Assembly (NCBI RefSeq): GCF_031127875.1
Contig: NZ_JARXIA010000002.1
Location: 124,001-188,000 of the forward strand
Source: Pelagicoccus sp. SDUM812005
GTDB lineage: Bacteria; Verrucomicrobiota; Verrucomicrobiia; Opitutales; Opitutaceae
Length of the DNA stretch: 64,000 nucleotides
Direction of reading: 5' to 3'
The translations under genes were made by a program, and so were the position numbers. Of the stretch, positions 26,259-35,412 are shown one piece after another (position 1 is the stretch's first letter; each line of letters starts with the position of its first letter). The notes beneath the pieces were generated by a model. The model ran no database searches and had not been told where the DNA came from. It saw nothing but the letters and a program-made list of their open reading frames with translations.

Positions 26259-27698
26259 TCAAATACTGTCGAGGTAGAGCGACTCGTATTCCGTGGTCAC
26301 CCGCTTCCAAGAGAAGTCGCGCTTCATGGCCCGCTTGATGGCGTGCACGAAGTCCTTCTCGTTTCCGTAAAGCTCGAGCGAGGCATTCAAACCTTCCGCA
26401 AAACCTTCGCTGTTCGGCTCGAAAACGATGCCGGTACCATTCTCCGGATCGCTGACCAGGTCGATCACCGTATCCTTGAGGCCGCCCACGCCGGAAACGA
26501 GAGGCAAAGTCCCGTAGCGCTGGCTGTACATCTGGTTGAGGCCGCAGGGCTCGAAGATCGACGGCATGATGAAAAAGTCGGATCCCGCCTCCACGAAGTG
26601 CGACATCTCCTCGTCGAGCACGATGCAGATGGCTACGTGCTCCGGATTGCTCTTCGCGAAACGCTTGAGGGCCTTCTCGTACTCCGGATCGCCCTTGCCC
26701 AAAACCACTAGGCGGCAATCGTTCTTCACGAAGAACTTCAGCTGCTCGAGCAGCAGATCCAAGCCCTTCTGCTGGGTCAAGCGAGCGACCATGCCATAAA
26801 CTGGCCCCGCCCCCTTCTTTAACCCCACCTTTTGCAGCAAGGTTTCCTGGCAGTCCTGCTTCCCGGACAAGTCCGAGGCGCTGTAGTGATTGATCAGATA
26901 CGGGTCCTTCTGCGGATTCCAAACCTCCGTATCGATGCCGTTGGCGATGCCTACCAAATCCTCCTCGCGGACCTTCAAAGCTCCCTCCAAGCCGCAACCG
27001 AACTCCGGAGTCAAAATCTCGCGAGCGTAGTTCGGGCTGACCGTCATGATCTTGTCGGCGAAGAATATGCCGCCCTTGATCATGCTGATCTGCTCGTAGA
27101 ACTCCAGGCCATCGATGCCGTTGAACTCCTTCGGCAGGTTCGTGAATTTGAAGGACGAACGTGGATACAGCCCTTGGAACGCAAGGTTATGGATCGAAAA
27201 AAACGTCTTCAGCGCCAGCGACTTGCCCGTTTCCTGCTCCGTCATGCGCAGAAACAGCGGCAGCAAGCCAGTCTGCCAGTCATGGCAATGCAAGATATCG
27301 GCCTTTATCTCCAGCAAGCGCATCGCCTGCACCACCGCCTTGCTGAAGTAGATGAAGCGGCGATCGTTGTCGTCGTAGTCGCGCTCGCGAGTGCCGTACA
27401 GGTTCGAACGGTCGAAAAACTCGTCCCGGCGGACTATGTAAAGCGTCTGGCGACGGCCTAAACTCAAGGCCCACACCTCTCCCCTAAGAAATTGCTCGCC
27501 TAACTCGACTTGCAGCACCACTTTCAACTTAGCGCTCTCGAACTCCTTCGACTCGATGATCTTTCGATACCCTGGAAGGAAAAACGAAACTTCGTGCCCT
27601 ACACCGGCCAGCGACTTAAAGAGGGAACCGCAGACATCTGCCAAGCCCCCCGTTTTCACATAAGGGAACATCTCGCTTGCTGCATGAACGATTTTCAT
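26259..27698 (-). CDS. glgA: Glycogen synthase
   Basis: 479 aa from the ATG at 27698, which has AGAGGA four bases upstream; longer starts are unlikely. ADP-glucose-dependent GT5 enzyme of glycogen synthesis: MKIVHAASEMFPYVKTGGLADVCGSL (nucleotide-sugar KTGGL loop at about 15-19), FSIHNLAFQGLYP, VARLTQQKGLDLLLEQL, and the C-terminal PSIFEPCGLNQMYSQRYGTLPLV with the conserved Glu. No other glycogen gene is adjacent. It is divergent from rnr with an 85-base shared promoter region. Confidence 0.95.
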   Translation of the reverse strand: MKIVHAASEMFPYVKTGGLADVCGSLFKSLAGVGHEVSFFLPGYRKIIESKEFESAKLKVVLQVELGEQFLRGEVWALSLGRRQTLYIVRRDEFFDRSNLYGTRERDYDDNDRRFIYFSKAVVQAMRLLEIKADILHCHDWQTGLLPLFLRMTEQETGKSLALKTFFSIHNLAFQGLYPRSSFKFTNLPKEFNGIDGLEFYEQISMIKGGIFFADKIMTVSPNYAREILTPEFGCGLEGALKVREEDLVGIANGIDTEVWNPQKDPYLINHYSASDLSGKQDCQETLLQKVGLKKGAGPVYGMVARLTQQKGLDLLLEQLKFFVKNDCRLVVLGKGDPEYEKALKRFAKSNPEHVAICIVLDEEMSHFVEAGSDFFIMPSIFEPCGLNQMYSQRYGTLPLVSGVGGLKDTVIDLVSDPENGTGIVFEPNSEGFAEGLNASLELYGNEKDFVHAIKRAMKRDFSWKRVTTEYESLYLDSI

Positions 27699-27783
27699 AG
27701 ATTCCTCTGTCCTAGGGATTAGGGGCGCAAATCCAACAACAATCTGACCGCCCAAGGGCCAATATCGGCCAATTATACAATAA

Positions 27784-30408
27784 ATGAAACTAAGGGAACG
27801 AATCATCGCCCTCCTCCAACAAGCGGACTACGCTCCGCTCGACAAGTCTGGCATCGCCGCAGAACTTGGACTCGGCAAAAAGGAACGCCGCAATCTGGAC
27901 TACGAAGTCCGCCTCCTCCTGGCTACAGGAGACATCATTCGCATCAAAGGGGACCGCTTCGCCATCCCCAAGGACGTCGACCTCGTTACCGGAACCATCA
28001 AGTTCCGCCAGAAAGGCTCCGCCATCCTCATCCCGGACGCAAAGAAGTCCGACCCCAACCCCAAGGCCATCCAAATCAACGCCGAGGACACCAGCGTCGC
28101 CATGCACGACGACAAAGTCGTGGTCCGCATCGCCGACGCCCCGCCCAACCAACCCATCTGGAAAAACCGCAACAAGAAGCCCGGTCCGCAAAACGAAGGC
28201 CCCTTCGGTCGCGTCATCCGTATCCAGAAACGCGCCCGCGAAACCGTAGTCGGCACCCTCTGCAAAACCCGCTTCTTCCACTACGTCGCCCCGGACGATC
28301 CCCGCATCATCCACGACATCTACGTACCGCCCCCCGAAGAGTCCGGCCTCAAGCCCGTGCCCGTCGTCGGCGATAAGGTCGTCGCCAAGCTGCACGAATG
28401 GGAGCAACGCCACGTCAACCCCGAGGGCGAGCTCATCGCAAACCTCGGCAAGACCCACGAGCCGCAAGCCGAGCTCATGGCCGTGCTGCACAAGTACAAC
28501 CTCAATACCGAGTTTCCGCCGGAGGTTATGAAGGAAGCGGAAGCGGTACCGGACAAGGTCTCCAAAAACCAGCTCAAAGGACGCCGCGACCTGCGCAAGG
28601 CCTTCACCTTCACCATCGACCCGGACGACGCCAAGGACTTCGACGACGCCATCTCCCTCGAGTATCCAGACAACAAGCACACCCGCGTCGGCATCCATAT
28701 CGCCGACGTAGCCGCCTACGTTCGCGGCGGCACCCAGCTCGACAAAGAAGCCTTCGAACGCGGCAACTCGACCTACCTCGTCGGCATCGTCATCCCCATG
28801 CTGCCTCGCTCCCTCTCCAACGGGATCTGCAGCCTCGTGGAAGACGAAGACCGCCTCACCAAGTCCGTCTTCGTGACCTTCGACAAGAAGGGCGAGATCG
28901 TCGACGTGGACTACGCCAACACCGTCATCCGCAGCAACAAGCGCCTCACCTACAAGCAGGCCTACGCCTTGCTCAAGAACGACGACCTGCAAGTCGCCCG
29001 AGACCTAAAGCTCCCGCCATCCCACCAAACCGGATCCACCGGACGGGCTCTCAACACCCTCAGCGACGAGGAACTGGGCAAGCTGCAAAAGTCGATCCGC
29101 GAGCTCTGGCACTTCGCCTCCAAGCTCCGCGCCGCTCGCTTCAAGAAAGGCAGCCTCAACCTCGACATGGAAGAAACCAAGATCTTCGTCGACGAAAAGG
29201 GCTACGCCGACCGCCTCGAAAAGATCCACAACGACGAGAGCCACCAGCTCATCGAGGAATACATGCTGCTGGCCAACGAATGCGTCGCCCGGGAGATGAA
29301 GCGAAACCGCCTCCCCTGCATCTACCGCGTCCACGACGATCCAGATGAAGAGCGACTCAACGACCTGCGCGAATACATGGCCACCTGGGGTATCGAAACC
29401 AGCGACCTCAACAACCGCGCCGAGCTCGTCAAGCTGCTGGAAACGCTATCCGCCCACCCGCAAAGCCGTCTGCTCAGAACCCAAGTCCTGCGCTCCCTCA
29501 AGAAGGCCTGCTACAAGTCCACCCCGGACGGACACTACGGACTCTGCAAGAACGACTACCTGCACTTCACGTCTCCAATCCGTCGATACAGCGACTTGGT
29601 CACTCACCGCGTTTTCAACCACTTCCTCGACAAGGTCCGCGGCGAACCCGCCCTCGCCGAACCCGGCCCCCGCTACAACGCCTCCAAGGCCGCCAGCATC
29701 GCCGAGCACCTGAGCCATACCGAGGTCAATTCCGTGGAAGCGGAACGCGAGTCGGTCAAGGTCAAGCTGCTCGAGTTCTTCGAACGCGAGCTGGACAAGA
29801 AACCGCAGACCGCCTTCGACGCCATCATCACCGAAGTGCGCAATCACGGCATGTTCATCGAGCTCAAGGAGTCCAGCGCCTTCGGCATGGTACACATCTC
29901 CGCCCTGCGCGACGACCTCTACCGCCTCAACGCCAGCGGCACCGCCCTCATCGGCCGCAAAAAGAAGAACGCCTACTCGCTCGGACAAACCATCCAAGTC
30001 GAAGTCCACAAAGTCGATCGCTTCAAGCGCCAGGTCGACTTCCGTCTCTGCGCCAAGCAACGGGCCGACAACCCGAAGCCCAAGATCATGCCGATGGACA
30101 CCTCCGCTCCAGCCGGCAAGCCCAAGCCGCCAGAAACCAGAGGGAAACCTTCGAGACGGAAAGGCAACGATTCCGACGAAACGACGCAGCCAGGACCGAA
30201 GAAGTTCTACCGCAAGCAAAAGAAGTCCAAGAAGCCAAGCCGCTCCGCCTCCAGCGCCCGGCCGAAAAAGGCCGCCGCCAAACCCGCCCAGCCCGCTCCC
30301 AAAGCAGCCAAGCCTGCGAAGGCCGCCAAGCCAGCGAGACCAGCGAAAGCGACAAAGACGGCTCCGCCAGCCAAGACTGCAAAACCTGCCAGAAAGCGGA
30401 ACCGGTAG
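27784..30408 (+). CDS. rnr: Ribonuclease R with long basic tail
   Basis: 874 aa 3'-5' exoribonuclease that degrades structured RNA. N-terminal winged helix (LRERIIALLQQADYAPLDKSGIAAELGL), cold-shock-like OB domains, the RNB catalytic domain beginning FTIDPDDAKDFDDAISLE (Mg-binding aspartates near residue 280), and an S1 domain (FDAIITEVRNHGMFIEL...). From about residue 770 the chain is a low-complexity Lys/Pro/Ala/Arg tail with repeated AKPAK units, longer than in the E. coli enzyme. ATG at 27784. Confidence 0.95.
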   Translation: MKLRERIIALLQQADYAPLDKSGIAAELGLGKKERRNLDYEVRLLLATGDIIRIKGDRFAIPKDVDLVTGTIKFRQKGSAILIPDAKKSDPNPKAIQINAEDTSVAMHDDKVVVRIADAPPNQPIWKNRNKKPGPQNEGPFGRVIRIQKRARETVVGTLCKTRFFHYVAPDDPRIIHDIYVPPPEESGLKPVPVVGDKVVAKLHEWEQRHVNPEGELIANLGKTHEPQAELMAVLHKYNLNTEFPPEVMKEAEAVPDKVSKNQLKGRRDLRKAFTFTIDPDDAKDFDDAISLEYPDNKHTRVGIHIADVAAYVRGGTQLDKEAFERGNSTYLVGIVIPMLPRSLSNGICSLVEDEDRLTKSVFVTFDKKGEIVDVDYANTVIRSNKRLTYKQAYALLKNDDLQVARDLKLPPSHQTGSTGRALNTLSDEELGKLQKSIRELWHFASKLRAARFKKGSLNLDMEETKIFVDEKGYADRLEKIHNDESHQLIEEYMLLANECVAREMKRNRLPCIYRVHDDPDEERLNDLREYMATWGIETSDLNNRAELVKLLETLSAHPQSRLLRTQVLRSLKKACYKSTPDGHYGLCKNDYLHFTSPIRRYSDLVTHRVFNHFLDKVRGEPALAEPGPRYNASKAASIAEHLSHTEVNSVEAERESVKVKLLEFFERELDKKPQTAFDAIITEVRNHGMFIELKESSAFGMVHISALRDDLYRLNASGTALIGRKKKNAYSLGQTIQVEVHKVDRFKRQVDFRLCAKQRADNPKPKIMPMDTSAPAGKPKPPETRGKPSRRKGNDSDETTQPGPKKFYRKQKKSKKPSRSASSARPKKAAAKPAQPAPKAAKPAKAAKPARPAKATKTAPPAKTAKPARKRNR

Positions 30409-30465
30409 GCCCCCCGACCGACCTCGCCTGCGATCAGAACGGCTACTCCCTCGTATCTCTAGCCC

Positions 30466-30990
30466 ATGAAGCACTACAACTACCAAGACACCTTCAAGAA
30501 ACTCTACGACAAGTCAGTCGAGCTCTACCGCTCGGGCAACATCGACAAAAGCACGTGGTTCGACGCCGACGAGCTCGCCTTCATCGCAGCCAACGGCTGG
30601 CGCGTACAGGACTTCTTCGACTACGGAGAAGACCAGGTACAAGGAGGCGAGCCTTCCTACGAAATCGCCCAATCGATCGAGCAAGTTCGCCGCGACTACT
30701 TCCTGCACATCCAGAAAGGGGTCGCTTCAGATAATATCATCCAGGCCTCCAGCCTCACGCCGAAGCCGGAAGCGCTCGACGGCATTCCTTGGCTCCCCCG
30801 CATCATCGAAAAAGCCAAGGGCAAGCTTCAAGGCGAGCTCAGCGACGAGATCATGTATTGCTGCGGTGGAGACAGGAACTTCCTGCAAACCCACGACATC
30901 CACCCCGCCGAGTTCCTACGCCTCGTCTGGGCCAACATGGACGACACGCCAGCCATCGTTGAATTCGTAAAGAGCCGCAGCGCTTCATAA
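30466..30990 (+). CDS. DUF5069 domain protein
   Basis: 174 aa soluble acidic protein. The segment IPWLPRIIEKAKGKLQGELSDEIMYCCGGDRNFLQTHDI matches the DUF5069 pattern (LPR-x-I-x-KA-x-A-x-L...). Function unknown for the family. It follows rnr by 57 bases on the same strand and is closed by a bidirectional terminator, so co-transcription with rnr is likely. Confidence 0.75.
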   Translation: MKHYNYQDTFKKLYDKSVELYRSGNIDKSTWFDADELAFIAANGWRVQDFFDYGEDQVQGGEPSYEIAQSIEQVRRDYFLHIQKGVASDNIIQASSLTPKPEALDGIPWLPRIIEKAKGKLQGELSDEIMYCCGGDRNFLQTHDIHPAEFLRLVWANMDDTPAIVEFVKSRSAS

Positions 30991-31023
30991 GCTACGCTCC
31001 CGTAGCCACCCCCCTTAATTAAC

Positions 31024-31059
31024 AAAAAAGACGCAACCCTCACAGGTTGCGTCTTTTCT
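31024..31059. terminator. Bidirectional terminator
   Basis: The perfect 9-bp stem GACGCAACC / GGTTGCGTC with a 6-base loop has six A on the left and TTTT-C-TTTT on the right, so it ends both the DUF5069 gene (plus) and the protease gene (minus). Confidence 0.93.
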
Positions 31060-31081
31060 TTTCAAATACAGTTCCAGCGAA

Positions 31082-32521
31082 CTACTCCACCTCTACGCCT
31101 ACCCAACGGTTAACGCCTCGGAAAGCGACATGGAACATATTCTTACCCTCTCGCTTCAGCGCCTGAGCCGCTTCGTTCGGATTGCGCACCTCCTTGCCGT
31201 TGATGCTCTGGATCACCATCCCCACCGGCAACATACGAGCGTAAGGACTGCCCTCCTCCACCGCGGTGATCACAACTCCCTCCACGGCCTCGTCCACCTG
31301 ATACGCCTCACGAAGATCCTCGTTCAACGCGGCAATAGAAACGCCTTCCAGAAAGCGGGCACCTGAAAGCGGATTCGTCCCGGCGATCTGCCCGTCGCCT
31401 CCACGCTCCGCGAGCGTCACGTCGATCGCTTCGCGGGCCTTATCGCGTATCAAAACCAAGGATACAGTATCTCCAGGCTTTCGAGCTGCGATCCTGATTC
31501 TCAAATCGCTCGGAGAATCCACCGGAGCGCCATCCAGCTCCACGATCACATCCCCTGCCTTGATACCTGCCTCCGCCGCCGGCGTGTTCGGATTCACTTG
31601 ATTCACAAGAGCCCCGTTCAAGCTATCGACACCAAAAAACTCAGCCTTGTCCTCGTCCAGCCCCTCGATTCCCACACCCAGAAATCCGCGGGAAACAGCC
31701 CCCGTTTCCACGAGATCGCGCATCACCGAATAAGCTAGGTTAACCGGCACCGCGAATCCGATACCAATGTTCCCCGTCGAAGCTCCATCGGTCTGGATCA
31801 AGGTATTAATCCCAATCAAGCGTCCCTTGGCATCGACCAGGGCGCCTCCCGAGTTCCCCGAGTTGATCGGAGCATCGGTTTGGATGAAATTCTCAAAGCC
31901 GCCGTCGATCACCCCCATCTCTTGTCGTTTCGTAGCGGATACGATTCCCATCGTCACCGTCTTGCCTACGCCGAGTGGATTACCAATAGCAAAGACCACG
32001 TCACCGACCTCGATCTTATCGCTATCCGCCAACTTGATATAAGGCAAATCGATCGCGGTCTCTATCTTCAACACCGCGATATCCGTGCTTGGATCCGTTC
32101 CGACCAGAACCGCGTCGTAAATCCGCTGGCTATCGAGCTGCACCTTTATCTCGTCCGCCTTGCTGATCACGTGGTTATTCGTGATTATGTATCCATTTCC
32201 GGATACGATTACGCCCGATCCCAACCCAAACTGCGGAGCTTGCGGGCGACGCGGACGCACGCCAAAAAGTTGCTGCATGAGCAGCTCCTCGCGGCTGAGA
32301 GAGTTCCCCAACGACTTCGCGTAAACGCTGACCACCGCAGGACGAGCCTCCTTGAGCGATTCCGAGTAGCTAACCACCCGACCGCTCTGCGAGCGATCGA
32401 GAGCGGCGCTGTCGATCTCGACAAGCTCCGAAATAACTTCCCTCTCTTGGGCATGCAAGAGCGGCGCGGCCGCTAGCAGGGCGAGACTGATACAGGTGAA
32501 AGCGCGTTTAAGTTTGGGCAT
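31082..32521 (-). CDS. degP: Periplasmic serine protease, HtrA/DegP type
   Basis: 479 aa. Signal peptide (KRAFTCISLALLAAAPLLHAQ), a trypsin-like domain with catalytic His117 (NNHVIS), Asp147 (STDIAVLKI) and Ser224 (NSGNSGGAL), then two PDZ domains (about residues 275-365 and 385-475, first GFLGVGIEG). Protein quality control in the envelope, which fits its place downstream of bamA-skp-lpxD. The symbol degP is used in the family sense; DegQ or DegS-like roles cannot be excluded. Confidence 0.93.
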   Translation of the reverse strand: MPKLKRAFTCISLALLAAAPLLHAQEREVISELVEIDSAALDRSQSGRVVSYSESLKEARPAVVSVYAKSLGNSLSREELLMQQLFGVRPRRPQAPQFGLGSGVIVSGNGYIITNNHVISKADEIKVQLDSQRIYDAVLVGTDPSTDIAVLKIETAIDLPYIKLADSDKIEVGDVVFAIGNPLGVGKTVTMGIVSATKRQEMGVIDGGFENFIQTDAPINSGNSGGALVDAKGRLIGINTLIQTDGASTGNIGIGFAVPVNLAYSVMRDLVETGAVSRGFLGVGIEGLDEDKAEFFGVDSLNGALVNQVNPNTPAAEAGIKAGDVIVELDGAPVDSPSDLRIRIAARKPGDTVSLVLIRDKAREAIDVTLAERGGDGQIAGTNPLSGARFLEGVSIAALNEDLREAYQVDEAVEGVVITAVEEGSPYARMLPVGMVIQSINGKEVRNPNEAAQALKREGKNMFHVAFRGVNRWVGVEVE

Positions 32522-32543
32522 AGTGATTGGGGACAGAGGTGAC

Positions 32544-32587
32544 CTTGGAAAGTTGCAACTCTGGCACAGGAAAGCCCGCTTTCCAAG
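32544..32587 (-). promoter_or_regulatory. Inverted repeat between prs and the protease gene
   Basis: CTTGGAAAG (32544-32552) and CTTTCCAAG (32579-32587) are a perfect 9-bp pair, and a nested GGAAAG-CCCG-CTTTCC offers an alternative hairpin at the right arm. There is no U-run on either side. It could be an RNA-processing hairpin or an operator for the protease gene. Confidence 0.4.
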
Positions 32588-32595
32588 CCTACGCT

Positions 32596-33543
32596 TCAGA
32601 AGCCCTTCACCCTGAACAGGCTGGTAACCGACTCGTTATTGTTGATCCGCAAAATCGCCTCGCCCAGCAAAGGAGCCACGCTAAGCACCTTGATCGACAA
32701 GTCCTTCGGGTCGACCGGGATGGTATCGGTCACGATCAGCTCGTCGATCGGGCCGTCCTTCAAGCGCTCGTAGGCCATCTCCTGCAAGTTCGCATGGGTC
32801 ACGGCCGCCAAAATGCGGCGAGCGCCCTGCTTCTTGATCAAGCGAGCCGCCGCGCAAAGCGTTCCCGCCGTCTCCGTCATATCGTCGATCAGGAGAACGT
32901 CGCAATCCTTCACGTCGCCCACGATGCTAGTCGCCTCGACTTGCGTGGCGCTGTGCCGCTTCTTGGCGACGAAACCCAATCCGCACTTCAACATGCGAGC
33001 ATAAGCGTCGGCCATCTTCACGCCGCCGACGTCCGGAGACATAACCATCAAATTCCTCAGGTCCTTCTTGACGATGTATTCGTAGAGCACCGGAAAAGCG
33101 AGCAAGTGGTCCACTGGAATATCGAAAAAACCTTGGATCTGCCCCGCGTGCAAATCCACCGCCAGGACCCGATCCGCGCCGGCCGAGGTCAATAGGTTCG
33201 CCACCAGCTTGGCCGTAATCGGTACCCGTGGCTGGTCCTTTCGATCCTGCCGGGCGTATCCATAAAACGGGATCACCGCCGTTATTCGCGCCGCGGACGC
33301 CCGCCGTGCGGCATCGATCATGATCAGCAGCTCGATCAAGTTGTTGTTGACCGGCGGACAGCTTGACTGGACCAGAAACACGTCCTGTCCCCGCACGTTT
33401 TCGTTGATCTTAACGAAAGACTCCCCATCCGGAAAGCTCGTAACCGTGGTGTCCGTAAGCGGAACGCCAATGAAGTCGCAGATATCCTCAGCCAGTTGGC
33501 GGTTCGAGTTACCGGAAATGATCTTGAGGTTTCTGTCTCGCAT
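32596..33543 (-). CDS. prs: Ribose-phosphate pyrophosphokinase
   Basis: 315 aa PRPP synthase, supplying PRPP for nucleotides, His and Trp. Seen: the N-terminal KIISGNSNRQLAEDI, SFPDGESFVKINENVRGQDVF, PVNNNLIELLIMIDAARRASAARI, PYYGYARQDRK-type block (PFYGYARQDRK), and the PRPP-binding loop VLLIDDMTETAGT near residue 220. ATG at 33543, 47 bases after lpxD. Class I length. Confidence 0.97.
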   Translation of the reverse strand: MRDRNLKIISGNSNRQLAEDICDFIGVPLTDTTVTSFPDGESFVKINENVRGQDVFLVQSSCPPVNNNLIELLIMIDAARRASAARITAVIPFYGYARQDRKDQPRVPITAKLVANLLTSAGADRVLAVDLHAGQIQGFFDIPVDHLLAFPVLYEYIVKKDLRNLMVMSPDVGGVKMADAYARMLKCGLGFVAKKRHSATQVEATSIVGDVKDCDVLLIDDMTETAGTLCAAARLIKKQGARRILAAVTHANLQEMAYERLKDGPIDELIVTDTIPVDPKDLSIKVLSVAPLLGEAILRINNNESVTSLFRVKGF

Positions 33544-33590
33544 CAGAAACAGCTATCAAACCCCTCCAGATTGCACAGGCCTAAAATCCG

Positions 33591-34631
33591 CTAATCGCGC
33601 AGCAACTGCTTCTCTAGCTGCGTCAGGCGCTTGAAAAGCTCCGGCAACCGACGCGTGATCACCGTTATGCGCTGGTAGGCCACCAGCGGGATCGCCGGGG
33701 CGCCGCCGTACTTGGCTCCGCCTTCCAGATCCGAATAGGCAACGCACTGCCCCGCCAACTGGGCGCCTGGGCCGATCTCGATGTGGCCCGAGGCGCCGGC
33801 GCGACCTCCCATCACCACGTAATCGCCCAGCTTGGTGCTTCCGGCGATTCCGACCTGGGCGCAAAGTATGTTGTGCTTCCCTACCACCACATTGTGGCCG
33901 ATCTGCACCAAGTTATCGATCTTGCTGCCTTCGCCGATACGCGTCGGCCCGAAACGGCCGCGATCGACCGTCGTGTTGGCGCCGATTTCCACGTCGTCTC
34001 CCACCAACACCGAGCCCACCTGCGGCACCTTGCGGTGACGGCCGTCCTGAAACTCGTATCCAAATCCATCCGACCCAAGGACCGTTCCGGCGTGAATGCG
34101 TACTCGCTTTCCCACTACCGTATCGCGCTCGAGCGTCACGTTGGCCGAGAGCTGGCAATCCGCCCCTAGCTCGCATGCAGGACCGATAAAGCAACCCGAT
34201 GCGATCACGCAGCCCGGACCGATGCGAGCGCCCGCCGCGACTGTAACGAAAGCGTCGATACAAGCGCTCGCATCGATCTCCGCCGAAGGATCGATATTCG
34301 CCAACCGATGAATCCCGGGTTGAGGCTTCTCCCACATCTTCTGCGATATGAGCTCGCAAAGCTTGGCGATCTCGATGGATGGGTTCTCGACCCGCAGGAA
34401 CAACTGCCCCGACTTGGGCGTCGCCTCCAAATCCTTGCTGAGCACCACCAGCGAGGCTTCCGTCTTCGCAAGCTCCTCGAGGTACTTGGCCGAAGCCACA
34501 AAGGTCGCGTCGCCCCGCTGAGCGTCGCCGAGCGAAGCCACTCCCGTTATGCTACGAACTCCCAACTCTCCTTCGAAAGTGGAATAGTCGATGCGATCTA
34601 GCACTGCATTGAGGGAGAGGGTGATATCCAT
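33591..34631 (-). CDS. lpxD: LpxD, UDP-3-O-acylglucosamine N-acyltransferase
   Basis: 346 aa acyltransferase of lipid A synthesis. N-terminal uridine-binding domain to about residue 110, then a left-handed beta-helix of hexapeptide repeats ([31 protein letters not shown]...), with the catalytic-His region [12 protein letters not shown] and [15 protein letters not shown]-type end. Together with skp and bamA it shows an outer membrane with lipid A. It lies 150 bases after skp, with a terminator in between. Confidence 0.95.
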   Translation of the reverse strand: MDITLSLNAVLDRIDYSTFEGELGVRSITGVASLGDAQRGDATFVASAKYLEELAKTEASLVVLSKDLEATPKSGQLFLRVENPSIEIAKLCELISQKMWEKPQPGIHRLANIDPSAEIDASACIDAFVTVAAGARIGPGCVIASGCFIGPACELGADCQLSANVTLERDTVVGKRVRIHAGTVLGSDGFGYEFQDGRHRKVPQVGSVLVGDDVEIGANTTVDRGRFGPTRIGEGSKIDNLVQIGHNVVVGKHNILCAQVGIAGSTKLGDYVVMGGRAGASGHIEIGPGAQLAGQCVAYSDLEGGAKYGGAPAIPLVAYQRITVITRRLPELFKRLTQLEKQLLRD

Positions 34632-34719
34632 GGTCTGAAAGTTAATTACAAGAGGATGGCAAAATGGAAGCGAACGTTCGGGAAATCAACCCACGAGAAC
34701 CCCGCGATGCCCAAAACAG

Positions 34720-34750
34720 AAAAAAGCCCTGCCGCAATCGCGACAGGGCT
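34720..34750 (-). terminator. Terminator after skp
   Basis: The stem AGCCCTG-C-CGC / GCG-A-CAGGGCT (one mismatch, 4-base loop) is followed on the minus strand by six U. It partly uncouples bamA-skp from lpxD-prs. Confidence 0.9.
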
Positions 34751-34781
34751 CTAAAAGATCGGTTTTGGCGACTCGCGAAAA

Positions 34782-35375
34782 CTACTCGGCAGCTGGCTCC
34801 TGGCCTTGGGTGGCGTTGATACGCTCGATGACCAAAGGAGTGATGTCGTAGGAACCGTCCGTGTAGAGAACCGGAGCGCGGCCGTCGCCGGCGCGGGCAG
34901 TGATGTCGATTACGAGGGTAGCGTTGCGCTCCTTAGCGATCTCGGTAACGACTTCAGCGATCTCCTGGTAGTAGGCGTTGAGCTGCTGCTGGCGGATGGC
35001 CGCGAACTGCTGGCGCGTGTTGCCAACGAACTGACGCAGCTCCTGCTCCTTCTGCTGGATTTCCTGCATCTTCTTCTGTGCATCCTGAGTCGCTTCGAGC
35101 TTAGCCTCCTCCATGAGGATGTCGCTGTTCGCCTGTTCGCGCAGCTCTTGGAACTCTTCGACGAGCGCAGTGCCCTGAGCTTCGATTTCCGCAGCCTTGG
35201 CGCGAGCTTCCTCCTCGCTCTTTTCCATTTCGGCCATGAATTCCTGGACCTTGTAATAGCTGCCGAGAGCGTCGTCTACCATCACGGTGATGATGACGTC
35301 TTCGTTCGCGCGAAGGCTAGTTGCTGCCATGGCGATGGCGCTGAGGACTACGAGAAGGGATTTAAAACGTTTCAT
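34782..35375 (-). CDS. skp: OmpH/Skp-family periplasmic chaperone
   Basis: 197 aa with a signal peptide (KRFKSLLVVLSAIAMAATSLRA) and a long coiled-coil centre rich in Glu, Gln and Lys (about residues 45-135), then a short beta-rich end (ATLVIDITARAGDG...SYDITPLVIERINA). Holds unfolded outer-membrane proteins for the BAM machine. It sits 37 bases after bamA, the usual order. Confidence 0.9.
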   Translation of the reverse strand: MKRFKSLLVVLSAIAMAATSLRANEDVIITVMVDDALGSYYKVQEFMAEMEKSEEEARAKAAEIEAQGTALVEEFQELREQANSDILMEEAKLEATQDAQKKMQEIQQKEQELRQFVGNTRQQFAAIRQQQLNAYYQEIAEVVTEIAKERNATLVIDITARAGDGRAPVLYTDGSYDITPLVIERINATQGQEPAAE

Positions 35376-35412
35376 TGAGAATAGGAGTTAGTGTTGTGGG
35401 GGCAGAGAGAGA